Translations under genes and position numbers: made by a program | DNA from: Hexactinellida sp. DTS-2022 | Taxonomy: Eukaryota; Porifera; Hexactinellida | Assembly: GCA_028753945.1 (NCBI GenBank) | Contig: JAPNXP010000002.1 | Coordinates: 13,144,001 to 13,208,000, forward strand | DNA: 64,000 nucleotides | Direction: 5' to 3' | The notes under the pieces: model-generated | What the model was told of the DNA's origin: nothing | What the model saw: only the letters and a program-made list of their open reading frames with translations | Databases searched by the model: none | In this document: positions 1 to 16,800 of the stretch, one piece after another | How positions within the stretch are numbered: position 1 is the first letter of the stretch | Layout: each line of letters begins with the position of its first letter

Positions 1-92
1 AATATTTATATTAAAATGAATTTCTATCTGCCCAAATTTCTAGAAAAGGTGCAGACCGATATTATAGTAATCCCGTTGAGATAGCTTTCTAG

Positions 93-3000
93 AATATCTG
101 AGTTGAGAGATAGCAACATAAGCGTCGGAGATAGTCTAATTGTGAGCTACGAAGATCTCTCCCAGCTGTGCATCGCTTGGAGCACCGTCACACACTTGTC
201 TAGCTCTCATATTGTAATTAACACTGGCAATGTTGATGTGTCTAGACACAAGATTGATAAGAGTGGACGGGTGATCGAGCTGAGATTGGATAAGTGCGAG
301 TATTATCGGCCTAGTGCAATTGTTCTGATGAATCTGGTGGAGTTTTTCCAACAAAATGAAAGGTTAATAACTACAGTATAACCTGGTTAATAAGAACACG
401 GATAAGGCAAAATATCAGTTGAGGAGTACAAGGTTTAATTCTACTAGCCTATACAAATGCATGCTAGTGACTCCGGTTAATACGAATCCGGATAATACGG
501 GAAATTTTTGACGGTTTTCTAGTTCTAATTAGTATAACGAGTGTCTAGTGTAATATGTAGTCGACTGCTTTTGGTTTTTAGTTAGCATTTAATTTATGTT
601 TATTATAGATCTGCTAAGCTGAGACAATTAATTATTCACAGAGCTCCTCCACACTATTATACAATAGATAATGCTGTTTCGGCAAAGGCACAGGAAATGT
701 ATTCTGATTTGAACTCAGAACAACAGCATACCATTGAGAAGATACTAGCTTCTTCTGATTATTCGATTGTACAAGGAATGCCTGGAACTGGTAAATACGT
801 ATTTTAATAATACTAAATACGCCACGCTTTCTGCTATAAAATGGCTTGTTTCCCATAGCATAGTGTTTTTTAAAACGGTCACTTTAATATTGGGATTATA
901 TACTAGTATGCGTCTCTACTATTATAATATCACATAATTGTACTTACATATACAAAAAATACATACAGTATAGAGTAGAACCTCATTACTATTAACCTCT
1001 TTCATTTGTATTGGAAAGGCTTTGAAGGGGAATAAAATAGTGTTCGTATTAACCAGAATTTAATATTAACCGTGTTTGTATTAACGAAGTTCTACTGGAC
1101 TACCACTATATACATATTTCAGGATGTAATAGTATTTTCTTATACATAACTAAGTTATAATAAAAGTATCTTCAAGGCAAGACAACACTGATATCCTGTC
1201 TTATCCATGTTCTCATCTCACAACAGCAAACAGTTCTACTCAGCAGTTATACGAACACAGCCTTAGACAACATACTTCTCAAACTAATCGAGGTTATAAG
1301 TTAATTAATTACGTATGGATAGATAAGGGTTCGTGAATTTTGCGTACTTAACGTTTGAACGGTAAATAACTAACTCGGCTTATATCTACAAGAGTTTACT
1401 GTGGTATTATTATGCTTTAGATTGGCGTTGAGTTTGTAAGAATTGGGAAAGACAGCTCTGTACATCCGTCAGTTGTAAGGTTTCTGCCGCAAACATGTCT
1501 GAAGGAAACAAATACAATAAAAGGAGTTGCAGATTTCTATAACAACAAGGTAGTCATTTGGAATGTTATGAGCAGCTATAGTACAGTGTACACTTATTCT
1601 AAGTGGCCGTTATTGACAAGTTCTACTGTATTCTATTTCAATAGAAGCTATATGCTGCCACGTGTTTGAGTATAAATAACGTTTTCATACAAAAGACGGA
1701 GTTCGATTGGTGCATTGTGGACGAGGCCTCGCAGTTGACGCAGTTCCTCTGCTTGGGTCCAATCCTACGAGCCAAGCGATTCCTGTTGGTGGGAGACATA
1801 CACCAGTTGCCCCCGCTTGTTAGGAGCAGCGAAGCCAAGTGAGTCGTCACGGAAATATAGCGAATAACTAAGCTACAGTAGAACTCGGTTAGCACGTACC
1901 CACTCGGGAGATAAAAACTAGTACGTATTATCGGAGTGTACGTACTAACCGAGTTGACACTACATAGAGATACATATAAATTGACAAACTTTGTTTATAC
2001 AAGTTAATATACCTATTCAGCCGAGTACGTACTAAACCGGGTGTTCTGTCATAGGTTATTTATGCGGAAAATAATGTACAATAATTGATTATTGTATTAG
2101 CTACATACATATTCAGTAATAATAATATTCCCCTCAGCCATGCAATCAATCTTATTCTTTAAACAGATTAATTTTTCAGTTTTCTCATGTCTAATAAGCC
2201 GCGAGGGAGATTTCGCATACTTAGGAAAATACGTATTGCGTTTCTTTTGAATCTGTTAGTCATTAGGAAACAGGGCTATGACGTCAGTCTGTTCCGGAAG
2301 CTCTCAGAGGACCACCCGCACTCAGTTCTATCTCTCATGTCGCAGTACAGAATGAATGCTAGCATAATGTATATTGCTAATCAGCTGATCTACCAGCGGA
2401 GAATGCAGTGTGCCGATGAAAACGTTTCCGAGGGAAAACTGCACACTCCTAACTGCGGCGTGGGAGTACCTATTGAGAGGTGGCTTATGGATTGTATTAG
2501 CCCAGACAGTCCTGTTGTTTTTATCAATACAGACTTGGTAAGGGGAATACAGTAGACTCTCGTTAATAGGGACACCAGGGGACCGTCAATATTTATTCGT
2601 TTTATCCAGGATTCGTATTAACCAGAGTCACTTGCATACATTTGTTTAGGCTAGTAGAATTATTGTATCTTTAACCGATATTTCGCATTATCCGTATTTC
2701 TTATTATCGAGAGTCTAGTAAATCTCTGTAGAAGGTTAGGTTATAATTTAAACAAATATTTTTATGGTTGCTATTAGTTGGAGAGCCGAGAAATGGAACT
2801 GAACCAGCGTGTCTGTAACCAGTTGGAAGTTAAGATTATTCAAAAGATTTCTGACGCGCTGACTAAGGTAACGGTACAGAAAGGGCGCCAAGAGACTTGC
2901 GGGCCTCAGGGATATTCTCTCCCGGGCTTCCGGCTTGATTAGCTAATATATGCAGTCTGGTCTGCTTATTGGGAACTAATCTTTTATTAAATCTTTTCAA

Positions 3001-4063
3001 GCCCTATTGTCCCAATTAAACATCTTCATAGGGCTGTATTAAGTTGAGTTCGCTTATAATAAAGTTTCTTTATTATGAACTCATTTTTGATCCCTTGAAT
3101 GTTCATAATAAAATAACCTGACTGTATATGCTAATTTACCAGATAGCTGGCTTGTCCCTTGTCCCTCCTCTTGGCGGCCCGTTACAGAGATATAGCTGGT
3201 AGTACTAACTCTCTCGTTAGTTAGGTACCCTCGGTTCTCAGATCGGCATAATAACTCCCTACCGACAACAAGTGAACTTGCTATGCTCTGCCATTAACAA
3301 AGGCCTATTAGAACCAATCGAGATAAGCACTGTCGACAAGTTCCAAGGGAGAGACAAGGACTGTATTATTGTGTCTGCGGTCAGAAACAATACAGAAGGA
3401 AAGGTATTAGTTGATATATTTACAGTCCCACCAAAATGTGGCTCATTTGAAAATCTTTAATATTTTGCATTGCAATTTGTGTGGATACTTGAAAAAAGAT
3501 ATACCAGCAAATCCCAATCTTTTCAACCTCGGATCCTATCGCATTTTATTAGCAAATACCAAAATTTTAAATGAATTCCATTGCAAATTTTTATACAAAT
3601 TTTGAAATTTTGTTTGTGGACCCTGGGTTGGGATCTATCCAGAAATGCGATATACGTACAGTGCAACCTCGATTATCCGAACTCGTTAATAACAGTCAGA
3701 CATTTTCGGAAAATCTACAGGTCGGATAATTTAAGGCTCAACTAATTAATGTATGGAATCATTGGAATAACATGGGCCCAGCCAGGTGTTTCGGATAATC
3801 GAGGTCGCACTTGTTGCACTGTGTTCTGAGGGATACTGAAACCTTAAATTCTGTGTTAATTGAGTGTTTAGATCGGAGAGCTGCTGCCGGACAAGCATCG
3901 CCTGAATGTTATGATAACGCGCGCTAGACATAAGCTTATAATAGTCGGGTCTGTACAGACTCTCTCGCATTGTGAGATATTCAAACAGCTGATAGACTTG
4001 TTTAAGGAGAGACAGTGGTTAGTCGATCTTAGCAAGGAACAGGTCTCTTTCAAGTTTAATTAA
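93..4063 (+). CDS. DNA2: DNA2-like replication helicase/nuclease, C-terminal helicase part (5' end outside window)
   Basis: Nine exons were read: 93-362, 609-790, 1177-1292, 1421-1549, 1645-1838, 2267-2537, 2778-2867, 3221-3403 and 3872-4063, all with GT-AG borders and compatible phases. The product is the superfamily 1 helicase half of DNA2, which in other eukaryotes trims long Okazaki flaps and resects double-strand breaks. Motif I (GMPGTGKT) is split by the second intron in the window. Motif II is CIVDEAS in exon 5, followed by GDIHQLPPLV; QYRMN lies in exon 6, VDKFQGRDKD in exon 8 and LNVMITRARHKL in the last exon. The first exon matches the linker between nuclease and helicase domains. 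The N-terminal RecB-like nuclease and iron-sulfur residues would lie upstream of the window. Almost every intron carries a short inverted-repeat transposon. The family call is firm; the start of the 93-362 exon is the least certain border. Confidence 0.93.
966..1102. repeat. Degenerate TA-flanked inverted-repeat element in DNA2 intron
   Basis: The DNA2 intron 791-1176 holds an element with the family signature: AGTAGAACCTC near 978, GTTCGTATTAACCAG near 1050 and a reversed end GTTCTACTGGA near 1090. It is the same TA-inserting family that recurs throughout the window. Confidence 0.6.
2550..2718. repeat. Tigger/pogo-type MITE in DNA2 intron
   Basis: The element starts CAGTAGACTCTCGTTAAT and ends with a near-reverse-complement GAGAGTCTAG. 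It is flanked by TA on both sides and carries the internal family words ACACCAGGGGACCGTC and GTATTAACCAGAGT. It fills most of the 240-base intron 2538-2777. Confidence 0.75.
3659..3821. repeat. MITE with CAGTGCAACCTCGATTATCC ends, in DNA2 intron
   Basis: This is a second TA-flanked inverted-repeat family. The left end is CAGTGCAACCTCGATTATCC; the right end reads GGATAATCGAGGTCGCAC followed by a short duplication and GCACTG. Related copies lie near 30282-30420 and 57764-57877. Confidence 0.75.
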
Positions 4064-4535
4064 ATTGTGTATTTATTATTCAGTTTTTGGCAATTGAAGA
4101 TTATATTCTGTCCTATCCTAATACAGTCTGACGGACCTTTATATAGCGGTTACCTAAACAGCCCCTTCGATTCCATTAAATTTACCCTATCTACGTATAG
4201 TGGTCAACTGGACAGTACGAAATTCTGGTTAATACGAACACTATTTCAGTCCTTTTCAAAGCCTTTTCAATACAAATGACAGCGGGAATAAGGCGAACGC
4301 ATTTTGACGGTTCCCTGGTGTTAACTAACGAGGTTCTACTGTATTTGCTAATTCGCTAAGACATTATACTTTGTGCTTCATCCAATACATTTATAGATTG
4401 TTACTACATTGTATTATCATCACGAGCCTGAGTATTATGGCCACTACTTCTACCTGTGTATAACGGCCTATGTACCGTCCCTTGGTCGGCCGGTATAGAC
4501 AGGTTCCATATATTATCGTAACTGATTAGTATTGC
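4064..4535. other. Intergenic spacer DNA2-TYW5
   Basis: No gene is visible. About 4190-4340 is a MITE remnant containing GGTTAATACGAACACTATT and ending ACGAGGTTCTACTGTA. About 4450-4510 is a fragment of another inverted-repeat family (ACGGCCTATGTACCGTCCC, ending TAGACAGGTTCC), related to the element at 49092-49242. Confidence 0.6.
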
Positions 4536-5583
4536 ATGGCCAGTGCATTAGCAGCCCCCGCGGTATGCCAGCTAGTTAAACAGGTGCCGCTCTATCGGTA
4601 TACGAATGAGGCCGCTTTAAACGAGTTGCTAAAGACAACTCGATTCCCGCAGTTAATACAGGGATTCGACATAGGGCCCTGTAGAGAGATATGGACTCCG
4701 GAGTATATGCATTCCGTCTGTGGCAACAGTACTGTTTCTGCTATGGTAGCGTTAGACCCATTGCTAGCCTTTGCACCAAAGAATTACGAGTATAAATCAA
4801 TTCCATTGAATGAGCTATGTCTGCTCTGCGGAGATACGATGGACCGTCAGAAGTATTACTACCTTCGGTCTCTCGGAGATAATCCGTTTAAAGATATTGC
4901 GGACCTGTGCACACAACTGCCTCAGTTAAGTAAGGATATTTTGGTTCCTAAAGTGTTTAATGAATCTGACTACTTCTCTTCAGTGCTGCGTCTGGCCTCA
5001 GCCGGACTACAGCTGTTCACACATTACGACATTATGGATAACATTCTGGTGCAGGTGCGGGGGAGAAAGCGAGTCGCGCTCTTCAGTCCCAGAGACTCAA
5101 ACAACCTCTATCTGCAGAAAGAAAAGTCGCCAATTGTTAATATCGACAATCCTGATTGGGATAAGTTCCCGAAATTCGCAGGAGCTGTTAGATGGGATTG
5201 CTTCCTTGATCCAGGTACAGCACTCCATAGAACCTCCCATTGAGGGTCTCGTCGAAACTTGTTCGTATTATCAGGAATTCGTATTAACAAGAGTCTACTG
5301 TATTCTTATAGGCGACATATTATATATTCCAGCTCCCTGGTTACACAATGTTAAGAACATTAGCTCAACAGTAGCTGTCAATTTCTTTTGGAAGAACCTC
5401 GACCCATCCCTGTACGCAACTAAGGATGTGTATGGCAACAAGGATCTCCTTCCGGCTCAGAGAGCCAATCAGATCCTAGCCAGAGCCCTCAAAGCCCTGG
5501 ATGAATTGCCTCCGGAATTTAAGGAGTTTTATGGTCGAAATATGATCGGAATTATTGAAGATAGGACATTTCAAGATAATTAA
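4536..5583 (+). CDS. TYW5: tRNA wybutosine-synthesising protein 5, JmjC-domain hydroxylase
   Basis: Two exons, 4536-5214 and 5312-5583, encode about 316 residues, close to the size of vertebrate TYW5. In that family the enzyme is an Fe(II)/2-oxoglutarate hydroxylase acting on the undermodified wybutosine base at position 37 of tRNA-Phe. The metal-binding facial triad is visible: H163 and D165 in LFTHYD, then H238 in IPAPWLHNV. The C-terminal part (TKDVYGNKDLLPAQRANQIL, then LDELPPEFKEFY) is diagnostic of TYW5 rather than other JmjC proteins. The start is the first ATG of a long frame beginning MASALAAP. The 97-base intron is almost entirely one MITE. The gene sits 472 bases after DNA2 and 240 before U2SURP, all on the same strand. 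Confidence 0.94.
5218..5300. repeat. MITE making up nearly the whole TYW5 intron
   Basis: The TYW5 intron (5215-5311) is G, then TA, then an 83-base element running CAG...CTG, then TA, then TTCTTATAG. The element has the family words AGAACCTC, TTGTTCGTATTATCAGG and the end AAGAGTCTACTG. Only about 12 intron bases lie outside it and its TA duplication. The 5' splice site GTACAG is formed across the junction of flank and element. Confidence 0.8.
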
Positions 5584-5823
5584 TTTAAGCTTAATTTGAT
5601 AAGTTGTTCTACGGGCTTTCTTATATTAGCCGACAACTTTTCAATTTTTAAACCCAACTTCGAAAAAGTGAATTTTTGATGTTAAAAAATGTCCTTGAAA
5701 ATTCCATTAGAAAATGTGTTGGCATATATATATACTAGTACGTACTATTAAGTAATTCCTAATTTACCTGGGTGTATTAACCCAGTTGTGTTGTTGTTCA
5801 TTAGCATTTGTTTGCTCTGTTAC

Positions 5824-11417
<5,594 letters not shown>

Positions 11418-13162
11418 TATAGGTTTAAAATAAAAATGAATTTATATTTTAAATAATATTGCAAGTAATACATAGATTCGTATAAATTTAACATTTCTAT
11501 TGATTTCTGTCAGCTCTCTGTTTTCTTCTCTTCGGATCAGTTGGAATGTTAAATTTAGCCTTGAAATGTGTTTAATTTGCTCACAGTTATGACCAGGCTT
11601 TCATTCAGGAAAATTTTAAGCTCGCCTAGGTTTAGTTTGAGCACGATCAGACGATCACACGCGCATTTGGCAAAAAAATGGAATATTACTTTCAAATTTC
11701 AGTATTTTGGCTTTGTCGCACAACTACGATTTGAAAAAAATCACATTTATTTAATTGAAAGAAATATTTTTTATTTTCATATTTTCCAAGATTATTACTT
11801 TTATTCTGGTTTCAAGCTATTACGACACTTGTATGTGATTTTCCTCTAAAATACATTTATTTCTATAAAAATCTGTGTAGAGTAAGAAAATATTTAAGTT
11901 TAATTTAATTAGGCCGTGATTTTCTAACCATGCACAAAACTGATAAAATTCAATCCCTCCCCTGGAAGTTTATTATGTAACTATACACTCTTGTTGAGTT
12001 TAACAATGAGTTTGTCTTTTATGAATGTATATTTCCTATACAAATATGCAAGTTCATCTCAATATAGGTTCACCTGCAAAGATTATTCCCTTATCTGGCT
12101 CTTACCAAGGCATTATGATGCTATAATATATTGCATAGCGCCCTTAGCTTAGACACAATACTACTGATTGTAATCAAGATATTATATCATTAGTTTGGCG
12201 TACTACTGTCAATTCATTTTGAACTTGCATGTATTTCTATTTCTGAAAGGAAGTTAAAACCCCCCCGTTACCTTGATTGGATAACTTATTCTAATAGAGT
12301 AATATTATTGTCCCAATTGTTTGATTACTTGATTAAACAGAAATTAATTACAAATTTCTATTCGATTAATTAAAATCCTTTATTTTAATAAATACATGTA
12401 CCAATCCATCCTATGACAACTCCTTGGATAGGTGTTAAAAATCACACCACCGGAAATGTGCCCTTTTTAAGATCTTATAATTTCAGGAATAAATACTTAG
12501 ATTAATTTACTAATAAGCACCTGTAAATTATTTTAGTTTTCCCCTTTATTTACAAGATAGCTCATGAAATTTCCAATAGATGCTCTACTGTATTTCTATG
12601 TGATTTTGCAAGATTTTATAATTGAAGTATGTACTAATTCCTATGTACAAAGAAATAGAAGTTTAGTTACAACAGAATTAGATATGGAGAATGCTAAGCT
12701 CTCTATTGTAGAGAAAAGGCTGACTCTTAGCATCATTATTAACGAGAGGATATTTTAGCTGTACAGAGAATTAACCAACATGTAAACCCTTGAGAATTCC
12801 TCTCCTTTGTTTGCAAACATTGCATTGTGCAGATAAGTTGTTATCATATTGTATTACACTAGTCTTTATAAGCTAAGCGTACACATTCAATTTACAGGTT
12901 ATATTGTAACTACAGTCGACTACGCTTAATTGAGTCACTTTGGATTGAGTGTGTTTGACTCAATTAAGCGGTGAACCAGATTAACCGAAATATTGCAAGC
13001 CAAAACTGAGATTCCTTTTTATCAATCCTATGAATGTTTAACTAATTAAGCGGAGTTTATTGTATAATGTATTTAATGCAGTTATTCATAATGCGACAGT
13101 ATAATATGAAAGCAATTGTTTACAATAAGTATTTACTCGGCGTTCTGAGTGTGTTGTTGCAG
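11418..13162. other. AT-rich spacer between convergent U2SURP and unknown gene
   Basis: It contains the U2SURP 3' end (AATAAA at 11429) and otherwise no reading frame with recognisable protein character. About 12905-13065 has ends related to the TA-flanked repeat families (ACAGTCGACTACGCTTAATT and TTAAGCGGAGTTTATTGTA), so it is probably a decayed MITE. The gene at 13163 ends towards this spacer. Confidence 0.55.
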
Positions 13163-14161
13163 TCACACGGAGGATTGTAGCATTGTGTTCCTCTTTATAG
13201 TAATGGGAGTTTCTGTGAATTTAATCCTATAACTAAGCTCGAGTTTGTCTTGTATTTCTATCATTGCTTTTAGTCGGATTTCCCCGCTTTTTGTACCGGT
13301 GTCCAGCTGTTCCAAACGGTAGCCCAATAGCCACATCATCTGTAGAGACGCTCTGCTAGACCCATGACTCTTGTACTTTAAACTTATGTTATGCTTTAAC
13401 TTTCTTAAATTGTTCTCTTGGAAAATGTGAAGTTCGTGGTCTAGCAAGTCTGTGTCACTACGCGATTTCTTCCTGGCTGCCTCTTGTGAGCCCTCTTCCG
13501 TAATGCTGGTTAGAAACAGGGACTTTGTCTCGTCGGGTGTCGCTGAACTTCGCAAACTCTCAAACCTTTGCTCTCTGCGGTATGTAACCCTATCATGCAA
13601 TTCCGCATTATTCTCAAGGGCTTTCTTAAAGACCTCCTCATAACACGTCTCATTGCATATCGGTGAGAACGTGAGGCCGTGCTTGCCTATGGTGGCTAGA
13701 ACGAGGTTCATCGAAACGCGAATTTTCACAGTCTTAATTTCATCGTAGCGAGCCAAAATGCTAATTTCGTTTTCAATGAATTCAACGGGAAGTTCTATAG
13801 CGCTGTACAGTCTATTCGATATGAAGCTTGCCAGTTCGAACGGTTGGAATTGAGATACCCTACTCCATGCCCACTGACTGTAGTCTGGTATTTTAATTTC
13901 GAGCGTATCATCTACATTCTTTTTCGCGGTTAAACTGTGACAATTTGAATTTATCATTTTAGTGAATGTCGTATACGCTTTTGAAATGGTTACACATTGT
14001 ACATGCCCAAATAGCCTATATGCATCAACTAATGCCTGCACAGGAATATTTGATACTTCGAATGTTTTGCTGTATAGAAGGTCAGAACGCATGCAGTTTA
14101 GACTCATAGGGTCATTAACCATGTCTGAATACGGATAAGTTGTTCCTCTTAATGAATTCAT
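13163..14161 (-). CDS. Unrecognised intronless protein, 332 aa
   Basis: A continuous reverse-strand frame starts at the first ATG (14161; MNSLRGTTYPYSDM...). An in-frame TTG lies 8 codons upstream. I do not recognise the family. About residues 33-60 (YSKTFEVSNIP, then DAYRLFGHVQCV) have the beta-alpha-beta look of the first half of an RRM, but no RNP1 follows. The middle (residues 90-180) is a mixed fold with hydrophobic helices (ELASFISNRLYSAIELPVEF). Residues 190-240 are charged, with a basic patch EAARKKSR. The C-terminus ends SYRIKFTETPITIKRN. No signal peptide or membrane segment is seen. Base composition and codon use look like the other genes, so it is probably a real gene rather than a chance frame. 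Spacers on both sides are AT-rich. Confidence 0.7.
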   Translation of the reverse strand: MNSLRGTTYPYSDMVNDPMSLNCMRSDLLYSKTFEVSNIPVQALVDAYRLFGHVQCVTISKAYTTFTKMINSNCHSLTAKKNVDDTLEIKIPDYSQWAWSRVSQFQPFELASFISNRLYSAIELPVEFIENEISILARYDEIKTVKIRVSMNLVLATIGKHGLTFSPICNETCYEEVFKKALENNAELHDRVTYRREQRFESLRSSATPDETKSLFLTSITEEGSQEAARKKSRSDTDLLDHELHIFQENNLRKLKHNISLKYKSHGSSRASLQMMWLLGYRLEQLDTGTKSGEIRLKAMIEIQDKLELSYRIKFTETPITIKRNTMLQSSV

Positions 14162-16080
14162 TAGTAATTTAGGATATTTTATCAAAAATGTTCTGTCTAT
14201 TTATACTTGCAAATTGGCTAGGGAATTTGATCAGTGTTTGTTACATATTATGTAAGTTCAATTAATATTGTATATACTCCCTTTAGTCCCTTATATGTTT
14301 TAAATTATTCCAACTTCCATTTGCACTTTTAACTTCGTAATGGATTTTAAATGGAACTGTATTGAGAAGGAAATACTCCCTATTGAATTACTGGAATCCT
14401 GATCATGACGCAGTAACTAGTAATTGTTGAATTATATTACTTATGTGTTAAAAGAAATATTCCTGTTGATTCAACAGTTATAACTGAACTTTGTAGGGGA
14501 ATATTATTTCTTATAATCCCTTGTTAGGGACCGTTCAAGCTTACGTAAACGCTTCCAAGAGGGAAGTGGTGGTTAACCAATGTATGACAGACCTTTCTTT
14601 TTGTACTACAAAATGGTCCAAAAGGTTTGACATAAAGAGGGGTGTCTAATTTTCCTGGCATTCTGTGTTACGTAAACTACCCCTTAGTATTGTTCCTGTC
14701 ATATTCTACATTAGTTTCTAGATTTGAGGTTTTACTTTGTGATTATTTGTGATTAATATACTACAATTCCGAACTCTTGTATGTGTGAGCCAGGAGATAA
14801 ACTGTGTCATTATTCACAATTAAAATAGAGCTCAATACATTGCTTAGGGATTTGTTAAATTTGGACCGCTAGTATGTACTATAGGAAGGGTTAATCCTCC
14901 TACTTGTTCTACTATGACTATAGTGATAACTTATAATACATAAATCATGTTGTTTGGTTATGAAAATTTAAGGGGGGAAAATTGTGTTCATATTGGAGAG
15001 TCTTTATAATAAACGAACTCAACTCAATTGTTAAATTGGGACCATAGGGCTTGTTCCTAATACAGTGATTTTATATAAGCAAAATAAAAATTGTTCACAA
15101 AAGACAGACCAAACTGTATATAATATATGTGTTATGATAAAAATACTCTCATGACGCTCTTAATTAAGCAAATACTTTCCCATTCACTAATGTAGCTCTG
15201 TTCTATCTGTCCTGTATCTAGTTTCTATTTGTATAAAGTCTTCGTATTTCAATGATAGATCCTATTGCCTGTATTTACTAGGTTAAATCTATGATCTATT
15301 GGGTAATTTTGTTTGAGTTAACAAACATTAAATTTTAATACAAACCTATGTTGGTAATTCTTGGAGATTGATTTAATTTTGAGTGTCCTTACTTCACATT
15401 TTCTCAGTTGTCTTCCTCAAATATTATTATTAAAGATATTATACTTTGTCACTTTTCCTTGTATTTATACATATAGTTCAATAATGTTTAATTGTAATGG
15501 AGAAGTGGGGCCTAAAGTGCTCTTCTCTGTTTTATCCAATGTATTTCCTTTTTAGGGAATGTTCTATCTAATTTCAATCCGAAAAGATTACACATTGTTA
15601 TCTGCTTAACTATATTCTGAGCGTCTTTATTGTTTAATTATTCCTTATAAGGACATTGGATACAGTTTGTGTGCTTCCTTCTCGACTTGTTGTTCTTAGC
15701 TTGAACAAGGATATGAATCCAAAGGTTACCTCTCTCTGCAATTTGATCCTATAGCACTTAGTGCTATAGGATGGAATGATTGGAATCATTCTATTACATT
15801 CAAATGTTGTAAGATCCTAATAGTAGAGATGACTGTCTAATTATAATTTATAGATTGTATTACTAATCAGTTAAGTGGCATCTAGTACGTGAGATGATAA
15901 TTGACAATATACTTAGTGTATTCAAGAATGTATATTTGTGCACATTCCTTTTCTGTTAATCTCAATGGTTGCACAATTTATGATAATTTGCAATTGATAA
16001 GTTATTATCTTTCGTTCTATGATAATATAGGAATGCACTTTTGAGTAAGCTTTTGTAAGTTTTGTCTCTCAATTTATTCT
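14162..16080. other. AT-rich intergenic region, no gene seen
   Basis: Both strands are closed by stops. A copy of the GTTACGTAA-type repeat family lies at about 14525-14690 (TGACAGACCTTTCTTTTTGT, then GTGTCTAATTTTCCTGGC). A short palindrome CCTATAGCACTTAGTGCTATAGG lies near 15750. The 5' flank of the reverse-strand gene, with its presumed promoter, is at the left edge; no motif is clear enough to mark. Confidence 0.5.
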
Positions 16081-16800
16081 ACAACTATGTCCGAGCAGTG
16101 GCGACGTCAGTCACCAACTAAAGGGGAACCTGAATTCAAGGCGTACTTAGGCTCTCTAATGAGCGCTCATTGGCTGCCTCCCTCCCCTTTCTTTCCACCA
16201 CTATCACACAGAGTTGCACGCGGGGCGGGATGCCCGCGGATGCGACCGATAATCTTGTTGCGGGCCGTTGGCCCGCAACACCCCGCAATAGACCCGCACA
16301 ATACGTTATACTCAACAACGGTCAGGACAGTCAAGTAGTTCAATGACTAATTAACTCAACATCTTGTTAAACTTTAGCGATTCACCCTAATTTACTGTAA
16401 TTACTATTTTCAGCTCATAACTCCTTGTTATGTGTTTGTTGTTTGTTCGTCTGAACTTTAGAATGAAATCATTATTATATTAAACCAGGGCCATGCCTTG
16501 ATTACATGCATTGAAGTATATTGCGCTTTCCGAGCATTTACAATGTACTTCGTTATGTAAATTTAAGGGAATACACAAGGTACTTGATTATTTTCGGGCC
16601 GGCTGCGGGTTGCGGGGCGGGCCTATTTTTCATATCGCTGCGGTTACAAAAATTCGGCCCGCGGCAACTCTGCTATCACATTATCGAGCATGGATTTATC
16701 CAGGATTTTCTGGACTGGCGCTTTCCTAAGGAAAGTTCTCCCGGCACCTAAAGTGACATCTGTTTTCAAAATACTACAGATTAAATTGGCATTTTTTTTT
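16080..16800. repeat. GC-rich hAT-like repeat fragments
   Basis: Local GC-rich islands (GCGGGGCGGGATGCCCGCGG near 16220; GGGCCGGCTGCGGGTTGCGG near 16600) share the pattern of the hAT-like element at 35322-35679, so they are probably decayed copies or relatives. Short frames here have no protein character. Confidence 0.5.

Noticed and set aside
16087-16338. Reading frames on both strands in the GC-rich patch
   Set aside because: They are rich in Pro/Arg/Gly from GGGCGGG-type repeat sequence and have no protein character; the patch matches hAT-like repeat sequence elsewhere in the window.
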